Assembly: GCA_026195755.1 (NCBI GenBank)
Contig: JAPHRL010000250.1
Span: 1 to 18,983 of the forward strand
Direction: 5' to 3'
DNA from: Kangiella sp.
Lineage (GTDB): Bacteria; Pseudomonadota; Gammaproteobacteria; Enterobacterales; Kangiellaceae
DNA: 18,983 bases
The notes under the pieces were generated by a model that ran no database searches, had not been told where the DNA came from, and worked only from the letters and a program-made list of their open reading frames with translations. The position numbers and the translations under genes are program-made. Below are positions 1-7,005 of this stretch, piece by piece; the stretch's first letter is position 1, and the number at the start of each line of letters is the position of its first letter.

Positions 1-61
1 AACAGAATAGCTTATAAATGCTGCTGCCATATATTACTCCTGTACATTTTGAACGCCGAAC

Positions 62-92
62 TCACAGGCGCCTGCTGTTTGGCGTCCTGTGA
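62..92. repeat. Imperfect inverted repeat (possible hairpin) upstream of DUF2784 gene
   Basis: TCACAGGCGCC (62-72) pairs with GGCGTCCTGTGA (81-92) around an 8-nt loop, with one bulged base. No T-run follows, so it is not a standard Rho-independent terminator. It may be the transcript end of a gene to the left of the window or a protein-binding site. The rest of 1-276 shows no gene I can support. Confidence 0.4.
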
Positions 93-276
93 AGTGTGAG
101 GTTGGCTGCTTTTATACCGGATAAACACCTATATGTGGTATGGCAACCAGGTAAACTGAGTCCACTCTAAATTGAATTTTTCTAATTTCTTTTTTACTAC
201 TGTTTCATTTCTCTTTTTCTTTAATCTACTGTTATTTGTACTTTCCGATGAGACCATTAGCGACTATCCTGAGAAA

Positions 277-702
277 ATGATAGAAGGTAACAACCATCTG
301 CTATTAGCCGATTTGATCCTTGTCGCTCATGCACTGTTCGTAGTGTTTGTAGTAGTGGGATTGATATTGATTCTAATTGGTGGCGTTTGCTTATGGTCAT
401 GGGTGCGCAATCCATGGTTACGACTGTCCCACTTAATTGCGATTGGTTTTGTAGTCATTCAATCGTGGCTTGGCGCCATCTGTCCATTGACCATTTGGGA
501 GAACTCGTTGCGGCAAAAGGCGGGTGAGGATGGCTATCAAGACACCTTTATGTCCCACTGGCTGGAAAACCTTCTTTATTATCAATTCCCACAATGGGTG
601 TTTGTCGTTGCTTATACTCTGTTCGCTGCTTTGGTATTGGTAAGCTGGTTTTGGGTGAGGCCTAGATCATTTGGGACCAGCTCATTTAGATCCAGACCAT
701 AA
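277..702 (+). CDS. DUF2784 family inner-membrane protein
   Basis: A roughly 141-residue protein matching my recollection of the DUF2784 family: an N-terminal LLADLILVAHALFVVFVVVG membrane segment, a second hydrophobic stretch, the conserved CPLTIWEN-LR block followed by GY and a histidine-tryptophan region, and a C-terminal membrane segment. It should be a small multi-pass membrane protein with conserved CPLTxWE residues at the membrane face; no biochemical function is known for the family. I chose the ATG at 277 because family members start just before the LLAD segment. The frame stays open back to a TTG at 172, which would add a Phe-rich hydrophobic tail, but I see no ribosome site there. 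It faces the glutaminase gene tail to tail, 28 bp apart. It is host, not phage. Confidence 0.75.
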   Translation: MIEGNNHLLLADLILVAHALFVVFVVVGLILILIGGVCLWSWVRNPWLRLSHLIAIGFVVIQSWLGAICPLTIWENSLRQKAGEDGYQDTFMSHWLENLLYYQFPQWVFVVAYTLFAALVLVSWFWVRPRSFGTSSFRSRP

Positions 703-730
703 AAGTAAGAGCTAGTGTATAAGACATTTA

Positions 731-1681
731 TTACTCGTACTCCAACTCATCAAAAATAGGCGAGGGGCCAAAAACATTTGACTGGGTAATGGTGGTAAAG
801 AGTTCGAGTGCTTTGATGCCTTTGCTTGAATTGCCTTTGCTATTTAGTCCGGGGCTCCATACTGCAATGCTGTATTGATCTGGGTAGATGGCTACGATAC
901 CGCCGCCAACGCCACTTTTACCGGGAAGCCCAACTCTAAAAGCAAATTCTCCTGCCTCATCATAGAAGCCGCAAAGCAACATGATGGAGTTAATACGTTT
1001 GGTTTCTTGAGCGGTTAATATTCTCTTGTTGTTGAGGGGATTCTTGCCGCCATTGGCGAGGAACATAAAGGTCTGCGCAAGATCTTTGCAAGACATTTCA
1101 ATTGAGCAAAGATGAAAGTAAAAATCCAATACTTCTCCAGCGTCATTTTCGATGTTGCCATAGGATTTCATCAGGTTGATGTGGGCACTGTTCTTAAAAC
1201 CGCACTCTTTTTCTGACTCTGCAGTGGTTTTGCAATAATCAATGTCAGGGTTGCCCGCCAGTGTGCGTAAAAAGTTGATGAAGTCCTGATACGGGTTTTC
1301 CAATTCACTGATCAGAATATCGCAAATAACGATGGCACCAGCATTGATTAAAGGGTTACGTGGGATGCCTTGTTCGTATTCAAGTTGTACTAAGGAGTTA
1401 AAAGGGCTGCCTGAGGGTTCTACCCCAACGCGCTTCCATAAGTCAGTGCCCACTAGCTTGAATGCATAAACCAGTGACAGAACCTTGGATATACTCTGAA
1501 TCGAAAATGTCTCGTCGGTATCGCCATGGAAGTATCTGTGTCCTTCTTCGGTCACCAGGTACATACCAAATTTATTGGGATTGGCCTTGGCCAGGGCTGG
1601 AATATAGGTCGCTACCTGTCCAATTTGGTCATAGTCCTTGAGCTCTTCAGCGATTTTTTCGAATATTTCGTTGTATTTCAT
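731..1681 (-). CDS. glsA: Glutaminase (serine-dependent, GlsA type)
   Basis: Hydrolyses L-glutamine to L-glutamate and ammonia in the cytoplasm. At 316 residues it fits the beta-lactamase-fold bacterial glutaminase family (usually about 305-310). Visible motifs in order: the SxxK catalytic motif in QSISKV (Ser63, Lys66), the NPLINAGAI block near residue 109, the YGNIENDAGEV region, FLANGGKNP, and the C-terminal GKSGVGGGIVAI stretch typical of the active site. All key motifs are intact, so it should be active. Start: ATG at 1681, with no strong Shine-Dalgarno in front. It is the last clear host gene before the prophage and its upstream region (1682 onward) abuts the repeat-rich phage boundary, so its promoter may have been affected by insertion. 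Confidence 0.93.
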   Translation of the reverse strand: MKYNEIFEKIAEELKDYDQIGQVATYIPALAKANPNKFGMYLVTEEGHRYFHGDTDETFSIQSISKVLSLVYAFKLVGTDLWKRVGVEPSGSPFNSLVQLEYEQGIPRNPLINAGAIVICDILISELENPYQDFINFLRTLAGNPDIDYCKTTAESEKECGFKNSAHINLMKSYGNIENDAGEVLDFYFHLCSIEMSCKDLAQTFMFLANGGKNPLNNKRILTAQETKRINSIMLLCGFYDEAGEFAFRVGLPGKSGVGGGIVAIYPDQYSIAVWSPGLNSKGNSSKGIKALELFTTITQSNVFGPSPIFDELEYE

Positions 1682-1886
1682 ATCCGGTAAGATTTGATGC
1701 TTGTCTTGCCAGTCTATTGAACACTAGGCTCAATGGCTAGCCTGGGTTGCTAATATATCAATAAGTTATATTAATTAAGTGGGTTCCACAGCGCTTATGC
1801 ATAGTGTTTTGACCGCTCGATTAGAATAAAAATGACATTTTTGAGCCTCAGAGCCTTCAATTTAGCAAAGCGAACCATCTATGTAA

Positions 1887-2062
1887 CCCGACAGATGATG
1901 TTTGAATTGCGGGATGAGCCGAGACGACATGGGATCGAATGGGATAAAACCAAAGAAAACAGTAGGTTGCGAGGGTTGATGATAGCGGGCGGGGAAGCGA
2001 CAGCTTGTCGTTTGAAAGGATCCTTTTCTGTCGCCCCGACAGATGAATTTTGAATCGAGGGA
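1887..2062. repeat. 176-bp unit bounded by 28-bp direct repeats
   Basis: CCCGACAGATGA followed two bases later by TTTGAAT, one variable base, G, one variable base and GGGA occurs at 1887-1914 and again at 2035-2062: 24 of 28 positions agree by eye, with start-to-start spacing of 148 bp. A degenerate third copy (CGACAG, seven bases, TTTGAAA) lies at 1998-2017. Short open frames run on both strands through the unit, a pattern common when an intergenic repeat is open by chance. It could be a host intergenic repeat or MITE-like element next to the phage, or part of the phage end. Stretch 1682-1886 before it is A+T-rich and shows nothing else I can name. Confidence 0.6.
1991..2037. repeat. Nested inverted repeat around the palindrome AAAGGATCCTTT
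   Basis: GCGACAG (1997-2003) is complementary to CTGTCGC (2028-2034), and the outer GGGG (1991-1994) can pair with CCCC (2034-2037) in an alternative register. Inside lies the perfect 12-bp palindrome AAAGGATCCTTT (2015-2026) and a small GACA-gct-TGTC dyad. The palindrome carries two head-to-head copies of the AAAGGATC motif repeated at 2127-2259, linking this unit to the phage-end cluster. Confidence 0.5.
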
Positions 2063-2094
2063 TTTTTACACGTCACTGATAAAGCCTTTAAATA

Positions 2095-2100
2095 TGTAGT
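2095..2100 (+). other. Candidate left terminus of the prophage (TG dinucleotide)
   Basis: TGTAGT at 2095 begins 32 bp before the first AAAAGGATC-type site of the 2127-2259 cluster. Mu-type phage ends start 5'-TG and the outermost transposase site lies close to the tip. Other TG positions in 1830-2100 are possible, including one outside the 1887-2062 unit. Without the right end there is no inverted match or target duplication to confirm it. Confidence 0.2.
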
Positions 2101-2126
2101 TAACAACTAGTTTAAAGGCAGTTAAT

Positions 2127-2259
2127 GATCCTTTTTGTGTATCAAGAAAAGGATCTGACAATTAAAATTTGAATTTTTGATCCTTTTCTCTCTAAATGAT
2201 TGAATAATAAGAAAAAGAAAAGGATCAATCGATACTATAAGGAAATAAAGAAAAGGATC
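2127..2259. repeat. Cluster of five GAAAAGGATC repeats, probable transposase end sites
   Basis: The 10-mer GAAAAGGATC (first copy AAAAAGGATC) occurs at 2127-2136 (minus), 2146-2155 (plus), 2179-2188 (minus), 2217-2226 (plus) and 2250-2259 (plus). Bases upstream of the motif are also purine-rich. Copies one and two form a 9-bp perfect stem (2127-2135 with 2147-2155) with an 11-nt loop. The cluster ends 6 bp before the repressor stop codon. In Mu, the left end carries three MuA-binding sites between the tip and the repressor gene; position, number and mixed orientation fit that role. Operator or bidirectional-terminator roles are less likely: the motif is absent from the early promoter region. 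Stretch 2063-2126 between the repeat unit and this cluster holds no gene. Confidence 0.6.
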
Positions 2260-2265
2260 AGGAGC

Positions 2266-2919
2266 TCACCAGTCATGAGTGCTGCTAAGCACTCGCCCAA
2301 TCACGTTTACATCCTTCTCTAGTTCGTCATAAGTGAGTGTAATTGGGTGGTAGATTGTATTTTCAGAGAAGAGTTGGTATTTGCCGCCAGGCAAACGCTG
2401 GATGTACTTCACTAACAGGTCATTATCTATTCTGATCACAAAGGCTTTGCCATCCATTATCTCGGTTTGAGACGTATCCACTAAGACCAAATCACCTTCA
2501 TACAGCTTCGGTTCCATGCTGTCACCAATCACTTCTATGAGTACTGATGACGTTATGTTTGCACCCTTCGAAATTAACCAGTCGGTTTTAAACTTGAGTG
2601 AGTCTACCAGTTGTTCTGAGTGGATTTGATAGCCGTTACCCGCTGACACCTTAACATCATAGCGTGGGACGCTGGTGAAGTTCGGGTCGTAACCTAATTC
2701 AGATTTTCTTTTGGGATGCTCGCCATCAAGCAGCCAGTAGATATTAATATCGTGCTCGTTGGCGTAATCAATCAGTTTAGCGTAAGGGATTGACCCCCGA
2801 GCTCTCCATGATCCAAACGTTGACCGTTTTTCTCCCATACGATCCGCAAGATCATTATCTGTCTTGATATCGAAAAAGTCGCATAAGCGACTTAGCACTG
2901 CGTCTATTTTACGTTCCAT
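2266..2919 (-). CDS. CI/LexA-type phage repressor with S24 self-cleavage domain
   Basis: Keeps the prophage silent by binding operators at the early promoter. At 217 residues it has an N-terminal CI-family helix-turn-helix (about residues 4-66: DNDLADRMGEKRSTFGSWRARG) and a C-terminal S24/LexA peptidase domain (about 85-217). The expected autocleavage bond Ala93-Gly94 lies in VSAGN; the catalytic dyad is Ser134 in GDSMEP and Lys171 in LLVKYIQR. This implies RecA-stimulated self-cleavage and SOS induction, unlike the classical Mu c repressor, which lacks an S24 domain. Start ATG at 2919 has an AAGGA ribosome site 8 bases upstream. It is divergent from the Ner-position gene across an 85-bp control region, and its 3' end abuts the AAAAGGATC cluster. 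Confidence 0.93.
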   Translation of the reverse strand: MERKIDAVLSRLCDFFDIKTDNDLADRMGEKRSTFGSWRARGSIPYAKLIDYANEHDINIYWLLDGEHPKRKSELGYDPNFTSVPRYDVKVSAGNGYQIHSEQLVDSLKFKTDWLISKGANITSSVLIEVIGDSMEPKLYEGDLVLVDTSQTEIMDGKAFVIRIDNDLLVKYIQRLPGGKYQLFSENTIYHPITLTYDELEKDVNVIGRVLSSTHDW

Positions 2920-2930
2920 GCAAAATTTCC

Positions 2931-2959
2931 TTGACTAAATTTTTCATTATGCGTAATCT
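2931..2959 (+). promoter_or_regulatory. Candidate early promoter (rightward)
   Basis: TTGACT (2931-2936), a 17-bp spacer and TAATCT (2954-2959) form a good sigma70 promoter facing the Ner/transposase operon, with a start expected near 2966. The -10 overlaps one of the two GCGTAA repeats, so a protein bound there would block it. Confidence 0.65.
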
Positions 2960-2988
2960 TTATAACACAGTTATACATTTTGCGTAAA
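2949..2988. promoter_or_regulatory. Paired GCGTAA operator candidates
   Basis: ATGCGTAAT (2949-2957) and TTGCGTAAA (2980-2988) share the core GCGTAA, 31 bp start to start, close to three helical turns. One overlaps the early -10, the other the repressor -35. They are candidate sites for the repressor or the Ner-position protein, allowing repression of one promoter and autoregulation of the other. Confidence 0.5.
2960..2988 (-). promoter_or_regulatory. Candidate repressor promoter (leftward)
   Basis: On the minus strand TTTACG (2988-2983), a 17-bp spacer and TTATAA (2965-2960) form a sigma70-like promoter facing the repressor gene, with a start expected near 2953, inside the early promoter. 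The -35 falls on the second GCGTAA repeat. Confidence 0.5.
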
Positions 2989-3004
2989 TAGGTTAATTAT
3001 ATAA

Positions 3005-3250
3005 GTGCCGAAGATTATGTCAGTTAATTCAGAAGGAATCCAGCCAAGCTTAGACCTGTACAACAAGGTCAAAGGAGCTTTTATCTCTAAAGGTACAACG
3101 CTCACTGCCTGGTGCAGAAAAAACGATCTCAAAGTACCCAATGTACGCAGTGCATTAATCGGTTCATGGAACGGTAAAGCAGCTAAAAAACTGCGAACCC
3201 GGATCGTGGCTTCGGCTGGTATAGAAGTTGATGAACAGGTTGTTCACTAG
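3005..3250 (+). CDS. Small DNA-binding protein in the Ner position
   Basis: An 81-residue basic protein, the first gene of the early operon and divergent from the repressor, exactly where Mu has Ner. The central part (about residues 20-60: GTTLTAWCRKNDLKVPNVRSALIG) reads as a helix-turn-helix with a recognition helix around NVRSALIG, followed by a basic stretch KAAKKLRTR. By position and fold it probably limits early and repressor transcription after induction. The start is uncertain: GTG at 3005 or ATG at 3017, neither with a strong ribosome site, so the protein may be four residues shorter. Not close enough to Mu Ner for me to use that name. It lies 18 bp before the transposase gene. Confidence 0.7.
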   Translation: MPKIMSVNSEGIQPSLDLYNKVKGAFISKGTTLTAWCRKNDLKVPNVRSALIGSWNGKAAKKLRTRIVASAGIEVDEQVVH

Positions 3251-3268
3251 ACACGAAAGGGATTATTC

Positions 3269-5392
3269 ATGAATAGATGGTTAACAGTAAAACAAATTGC
3301 GGGGCTACCTGGTGTTCCAGGAACTGAGCGTGCTGTAAGGATTAAAGCCAAAAAAGAAGGCTGGGCAAAAAAGCGGGCTAAGAAAGGTAAAGGCATGTTG
3401 TATGACCTGAACTCGCTGCCAGCCATCACGCAAGCACACTTACTAAAGAATGAATCACCAGCTTCAAAGGATGAGTGCCTGGTTTATTCGAGAGAGTTAC
3501 TTTGGCGCGACTATGAATCAGCTACTGATTCACAAAAGAAAGCGGCTAAGAACAAGGTTGAAGCTATTTCGGAAGCCATGGAGCTCATGCAGAGAGGGAT
3601 GGCCAAAGGCGAGGCATTCAAATCTGCCGCAAAAACACACGGCATTACCTATCAGACACTCTACAACTACCACAACAAAGTAAAGCACTACGATAAAAGC
3701 GACTGGCTCGCCGCATTAGTTCGAAGAAAAGCGGGCGGCGCTGCTAAAGCAAACATGCCAGAACAGGCATGGGAAATCTATAAAGCTGACTACTTACGTC
3801 CCGAACAACCATCCGCTTCTGCTTGTTATCACCGTTTGCGACTGATAGCTGATGAAAAAGGTTGGAAACTACCATCACTAAGAACTTTTGAACGAAGAAT
3901 TGAAAGCGAAGTTTCACGTAGGGTTCGTATTTTAGCCAGGGAAGGTAAAGAAGCGCTGATGGCACTGATGCCAGCTCAGCGTAGAACGGTTAAAGATTTA
4001 CACGCCCTTGAATGGGTTAATGGCGATGGCTATCAACATAATGTTTTCGTCTCTTGGACTGATGAGAAAGTCGAGCGCCCTAAGACTTGGGTTTGGCAGG
4101 ATGTTTATAGTCGCAAAATTTTAGCGTATCGAGTGGATGTAACCGAGAACACCGATGTCTTGAGGTTATCGTTCGGTGATTTGATTGAGCAGTACGGAAT
4201 TCCTCAAACAGTGACCATCGATAATACGAGATCGGCAGCGAACAAGGTCATGACGGGTGGGATGAAAAACCGTTATCGATTCAAAGTCAATGAAGATGAA
4301 GCTGACGGTATCTTTAAGCTGCTCGGTATCAATGTTAAGTGGACAAGTGTTAATGATGGAAAAGGTCATGGCCAGGCTAAGCCAGTCGAGCGAGCGTTTG
4401 GCATCGGTGGGCTAGGTGAAATTGTTGATAAGCATCCCTCATTGGCAGGTGCGTATACCGGCTCTAATCCAATGGCTAAGCCGGAAAACTATGCATCAAA
4501 AGCCATTCCCATTAATGACTTTTTGAGAGTCTTAGAACGAGGCATTCGCGAATACAACCAGCGCGAAGGTCGACAAACAGAAATTTGTCGCGGTGTATTG
4601 AGTTTTGACCAGGCTTTCTATGAGTCATACGAAAAATCAGTAATACAAAAAGCGACACCAGAGCAACGCCGCTTATGGTTGTTGTCGCCAGAAACGGTCA
4701 CTGTGAGACGTGATAGCACTGTTACATTAAAAGCCGGTAGCGCAGCGGGATATGGTCGCAATCGATACGAGCATCCAGAGCTGTCTGAATACGTCGGTAA
4801 GCAAGTGGTCGTTCGCTATGATAATCATGGTCTACATGCAGATGTCTATGTGTACACCAAAGATGGTCGCTTTATTTGCCAGGCACAGTGTATTGAGGAT
4901 ACAGGATTCGGCGATTCTCACACTGCCAGAACTTACAACCGTAAACGCAAGCAAAGTATTAAAGCAGCTCAAGAAGCAATGCGAGCTGAAGTGGACATGT
5001 CCATCTTGGAATCACCGGAATATAGAACGGATGTGCAACCTGGTGCGTTAATTGATAGCAAAGTCGTGCGTCCGCATAAGGTCAAACTGGAACCACCTAA
5101 AGCTGAATCAAGCTTACCCATCACAGAGTCCATTAAAGAAACTGTCATTGAATCCTTCGAGGAAAAAAAGTTTAGCAATGAACCATCCATGACAGGCATG
5201 GAGCGTTACAAGCATTGGTTACTGCTGGAGCAAGCGATTGAACATGGCTACCAGCCAAACCCGCGCCAGCAGAGATTCTATGAAGGGTTTCCAACTACAA
5301 CAGAATTCAAAACCAATAAAGAAGTCTTTGAGGACTTTGAAATGGATGCACCAGTATTCACTGATGATCAGGAGCTGATTTATGGCGACTGA
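3269..5392 (+). CDS. MuA-like DDE transposase
   Basis: Catalyses strand cleavage and transfer for integration and replicative transposition of phage DNA. At 707 residues it is slightly longer than Mu A (663). Layout: N-terminal wHTH (about 1-60, WLTVKQIAGLPGVPGTERAV), which in Mu binds the internal enhancer; a second DNA-binding region (about 80-220); the RNase H-fold core (about 245-400); a beta-barrel (about 460-570); and a C-terminal tail that in Mu contacts MuB and ClpX. The catalytic triad is visible as Asp253 in NGDGYQHN, Asp318 in TIDNTRSAANK and Glu374 in GQAKPVERAFG; spacings of 65 and 56 match Mu (67 and 56). All active-site residues are present and the frame is unbroken. A ribosome site (GAAAGGGA) precedes the ATG. 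The next gene overlaps its end by 11 bp. Confidence 0.97.
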   Translation: MNRWLTVKQIAGLPGVPGTERAVRIKAKKEGWAKKRAKKGKGMLYDLNSLPAITQAHLLKNESPASKDECLVYSRELLWRDYESATDSQKKAAKNKVEAISEAMELMQRGMAKGEAFKSAAKTHGITYQTLYNYHNKVKHYDKSDWLAALVRRKAGGAAKANMPEQAWEIYKADYLRPEQPSASACYHRLRLIADEKGWKLPSLRTFERRIESEVSRRVRILAREGKEALMALMPAQRRTVKDLHALEWVNGDGYQHNVFVSWTDEKVERPKTWVWQDVYSRKILAYRVDVTENTDVLRLSFGDLIEQYGIPQTVTIDNTRSAANKVMTGGMKNRYRFKVNEDEADGIFKLLGINVKWTSVNDGKGHGQAKPVERAFGIGGLGEIVDKHPSLAGAYTGSNPMAKPENYASKAIPINDFLRVLERGIREYNQREGRQTEICRGVLSFDQAFYESYEKSVIQKATPEQRRLWLLSPETVTVRRDSTVTLKAGSAAGYGRNRYEHPELSEYVGKQVVVRYDNHGLHADVYVYTKDGRFICQAQCIEDTGFGDSHTARTYNRKRKQSIKAAQEAMRAEVDMSILESPEYRTDVQPGALIDSKVVRPHKVKLEPPKAESSLPITESIKETVIESFEEKKFSNEPSMTGMERYKHWLLLEQAIEHGYQPNPRQQRFYEGFPTTTEFKTNKEVFEDFEMDAPVFTDDQELIYGD

Positions 5393-5675
5393 TAAGCGCC
5401 TGGATGTGCTGAGTGATTTCTATAAGCGTATTGCATCCATAGCAGCCATTAATAAACACAAAGTTCAAGTCACCAGGACAAAGCACACAGGTAAACCAGG
5501 AAAAGAGCATTTAAAGGGAGTGTGTGACGGTGTTGAATCGATCACAAAGCAGCTTGAAGACGAATTACAGAAGGTGGCGAAGGTTGTGCAAATACCACTG
5601 GACGAACAAGAGTTAGAAACACCACGACCAGGGCTCAAGCTGGTCGTGGATAACACCAAACCTAAAAACCAATAA
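5382..5675 (+). CDS. Small unknown protein between transposase A and ATPase B
   Basis: I do not recognise a family. It is a 97-residue, charged, soluble protein with a Lys/His-rich segment (about 25-45), a helical stretch predicted as coiled-coil (about 47-70, GVESITKQLEDELQKVAKVV) and a polar C-terminus. AGGAG at 5370-5374 supports the ATG at 5382. The start overlaps the transposase stop and the gene ends 15 bp before the ATPase gene, so all three are translationally linked. Small genes between A and B occur in B3-like phages; a helper role in transposition is possible but unproven. Confidence 0.75.
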   Translation: MATDKRLDVLSDFYKRIASIAAINKHKVQVTRTKHTGKPGKEHLKGVCDGVESITKQLEDELQKVAKVVQIPLDEQELETPRPGLKLVVDNTKPKNQ

Positions 5676-5690
5676 TTTGGAGTGACTATT

Positions 5691-6431
5691 ATGAATGACG
5701 TAAGGCCATTTAACAATACTATCGCACCGCTACACAACGTGCAGCTCTGTATGCAAGCAGTAAGCGATGCAATTGAGCGAGATCCAATGTTGCCAGGCAT
5801 GGTTTGCTTCACTGGGCCGTCTGGATTCGGAAAGACCATATCAGCGACCTATACAGCGAATAAGTACGATGCTTTCTATATCGAGTGTAAGAGCACCTGG
5901 ACAAAGAAAGCAGTGTTGACGGCAATCTTGCGCGAAATGTCGGTACCACCACTGGGAACTCTGCCTGAAATGACAGAGCAAATTGCTGAGCAGCTGGTGA
6001 TCACTGATAAACCCCTCATTGTTGATGAAATGGATCATCTGGCTGATAAGAAATCGGTTGAGATTATTCGTGACATTTATGATGCCTCACAAGCACCAAT
6101 CTTATTGATTGGAGAAGAACGGTTGCCTCAAAAGTTACGCAAGTGGGAGCGCGTGCATGGTCGCATCATGAGCTGGGTACAAGCACAGCCAGCCAGTTAT
6201 CAAGACGCAGAATATTTGGCGAAAATTTACAGTCCGGACACCAAGTTGGCTGAAAACCTGCTAACGAAACTGGTTGATATGAGCCAAGGTTCAATCCGCC
6301 GCGTGTGTGTGAATCTCAATCGGATTAACAATGTTGCCAAGGTTGAAGGTTGGGACAGAGTTGACATGAAGCTATGGGGAAATCGTGAGTTATTTAAAGG
6401 CGAGCCTCAGAAACGTCGCATCTTCAAATAG
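5691..6431 (+). CDS. MuB-like AAA+ ATPase, transposition target selector
   Basis: ATP-dependent DNA-binding protein that captures target DNA and stimulates the transposase. Its 246 residues contain a Walker A motif GPSGFGKT (42-49), a Walker B motif PLIVDEMDHL (108-117), a sensor-type stretch APILLIGEE, and a C-terminal helical region with GSIRRVCVNLNRI. It is shorter than Mu B (312) and closer to TniB/B3-type ATPases. I chose ATG at 5691 because TTTGGAG sits about 8 bases upstream; a GTG three codons earlier (5682) overlaps that ribosome site and is not used. The next gene's ribosome site overlaps its stop codon. Confidence 0.93.
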   Translation: MNDVRPFNNTIAPLHNVQLCMQAVSDAIERDPMLPGMVCFTGPSGFGKTISATYTANKYDAFYIECKSTWTKKAVLTAILREMSVPPLGTLPEMTEQIAEQLVITDKPLIVDEMDHLADKKSVEIIRDIYDASQAPILLIGEERLPQKLRKWERVHGRIMSWVQAQPASYQDAEYLAKIYSPDTKLAENLLTKLVDMSQGSIRRVCVNLNRINNVAKVEGWDRVDMKLWGNRELFKGEPQKRRIFK

Positions 6432-6442
6432 GGAATATATCA

Positions 6443-7003
6443 ATGTCCACCACCATACTATCAAGACAGAACATGTGGAAGCTGATCCGATCCAATAAAG
6501 AATTTACGGTAAAGGAATTAGCAAAAGCAGGTGCTGTATCAACAGGCACAGCTCGACAATACCTCAAAGGATTGATGGTTAATGGAATGGTACAGGAAGT
6601 TAAAACAAGACGATTTGGAAAGCCAGCAAACCTTACGCTGTATTCATTGATTAAAGATGTCGGGCAACATGCTCCACAGCTTAGAGCAGATGGCACAGAG
6701 GATCCGAAATATAAAGCGTTGAAGAACCTCTGGCGGTCTATGCGAATCAGTAAGTTCTTCACCATTAAGGAGCTGGTCAGTGCGTCTAAAACCACGGGCT
6801 GTCATGTGACCGAACGCAACGCTACAGAGTACGTTGAGAACTTATTGAATGCAGGTTACTTAAAAAAGTCACTAAAAGACGGGGATCAAACAACCTATGT
6901 ATTGATTGGGCAGAAAGTATCCGGGCCAATGCCGCCGCTCATCCAGCGAGTGGTGAAGGTTTACGATCCCAACGTCTGTAAATACATCGGTACAGAGGAC
7001 TAA
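6443..7003 (+). CDS. Tandem winged-helix protein of the early operon
   Basis: A 186-residue protein with two helix-turn-helix or winged-helix segments: residues about 10-68 (FTVKELAKAGAVSTGTARQY, then a GLMVNGMVQEV wing region) and about 89-155 (FFTIKELVSASKTTGCHVTE, then a second LLNAGYLKKS wing). The internal similarity of the halves suggests a duplication. It is probably a DNA-binding regulator or replication accessory of the transposable phage; I know no tested function. AGGGAA at 6430-6435 supports ATG 6443, 11 bp after the ATPase gene. Confidence 0.75.
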   Translation: MSTTILSRQNMWKLIRSNKEFTVKELAKAGAVSTGTARQYLKGLMVNGMVQEVKTRRFGKPANLTLYSLIKDVGQHAPQLRADGTEDPKYKALKNLWRSMRISKFFTIKELVSASKTTGCHVTERNATEYVENLLNAGYLKKSLKDGDQTTYVLIGQKVSGPMPPLIQRVVKVYDPNVCKYIGTED

Positions 7004-7005
7004 TT

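Noticed and set aside
172..276. N-terminal extension of the DUF2784 protein from TTG 172
   Set aside because: No ribosome site, rare start codon, and the family begins near the ATG at 277.
1832..2106. Two opposing small open frames (plus 1832-2053, minus 1879-2106) as genes
   Set aside because: They cover the repeat unit, overlap each other almost completely, lack ribosome sites and read through inverted repeats; more likely non-coding repeat DNA.
2127..2259. AAAAGGATC repeats as repressor operators
   Set aside because: The motif is absent from the early promoter region where operators are needed; GCGTAA repeats are better candidates there.
2127..2259. AAAAGGATC cluster as a CRISPR array
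   Set aside because: Repeats are only about 10 bp, in both orientations and with irregular spacing, and no cas gene is present.
4752..5199. Open frames inside the transposase gene on both strands
   Set aside because: They are shadows of the intact transposase frame without ribosome sites of their own.
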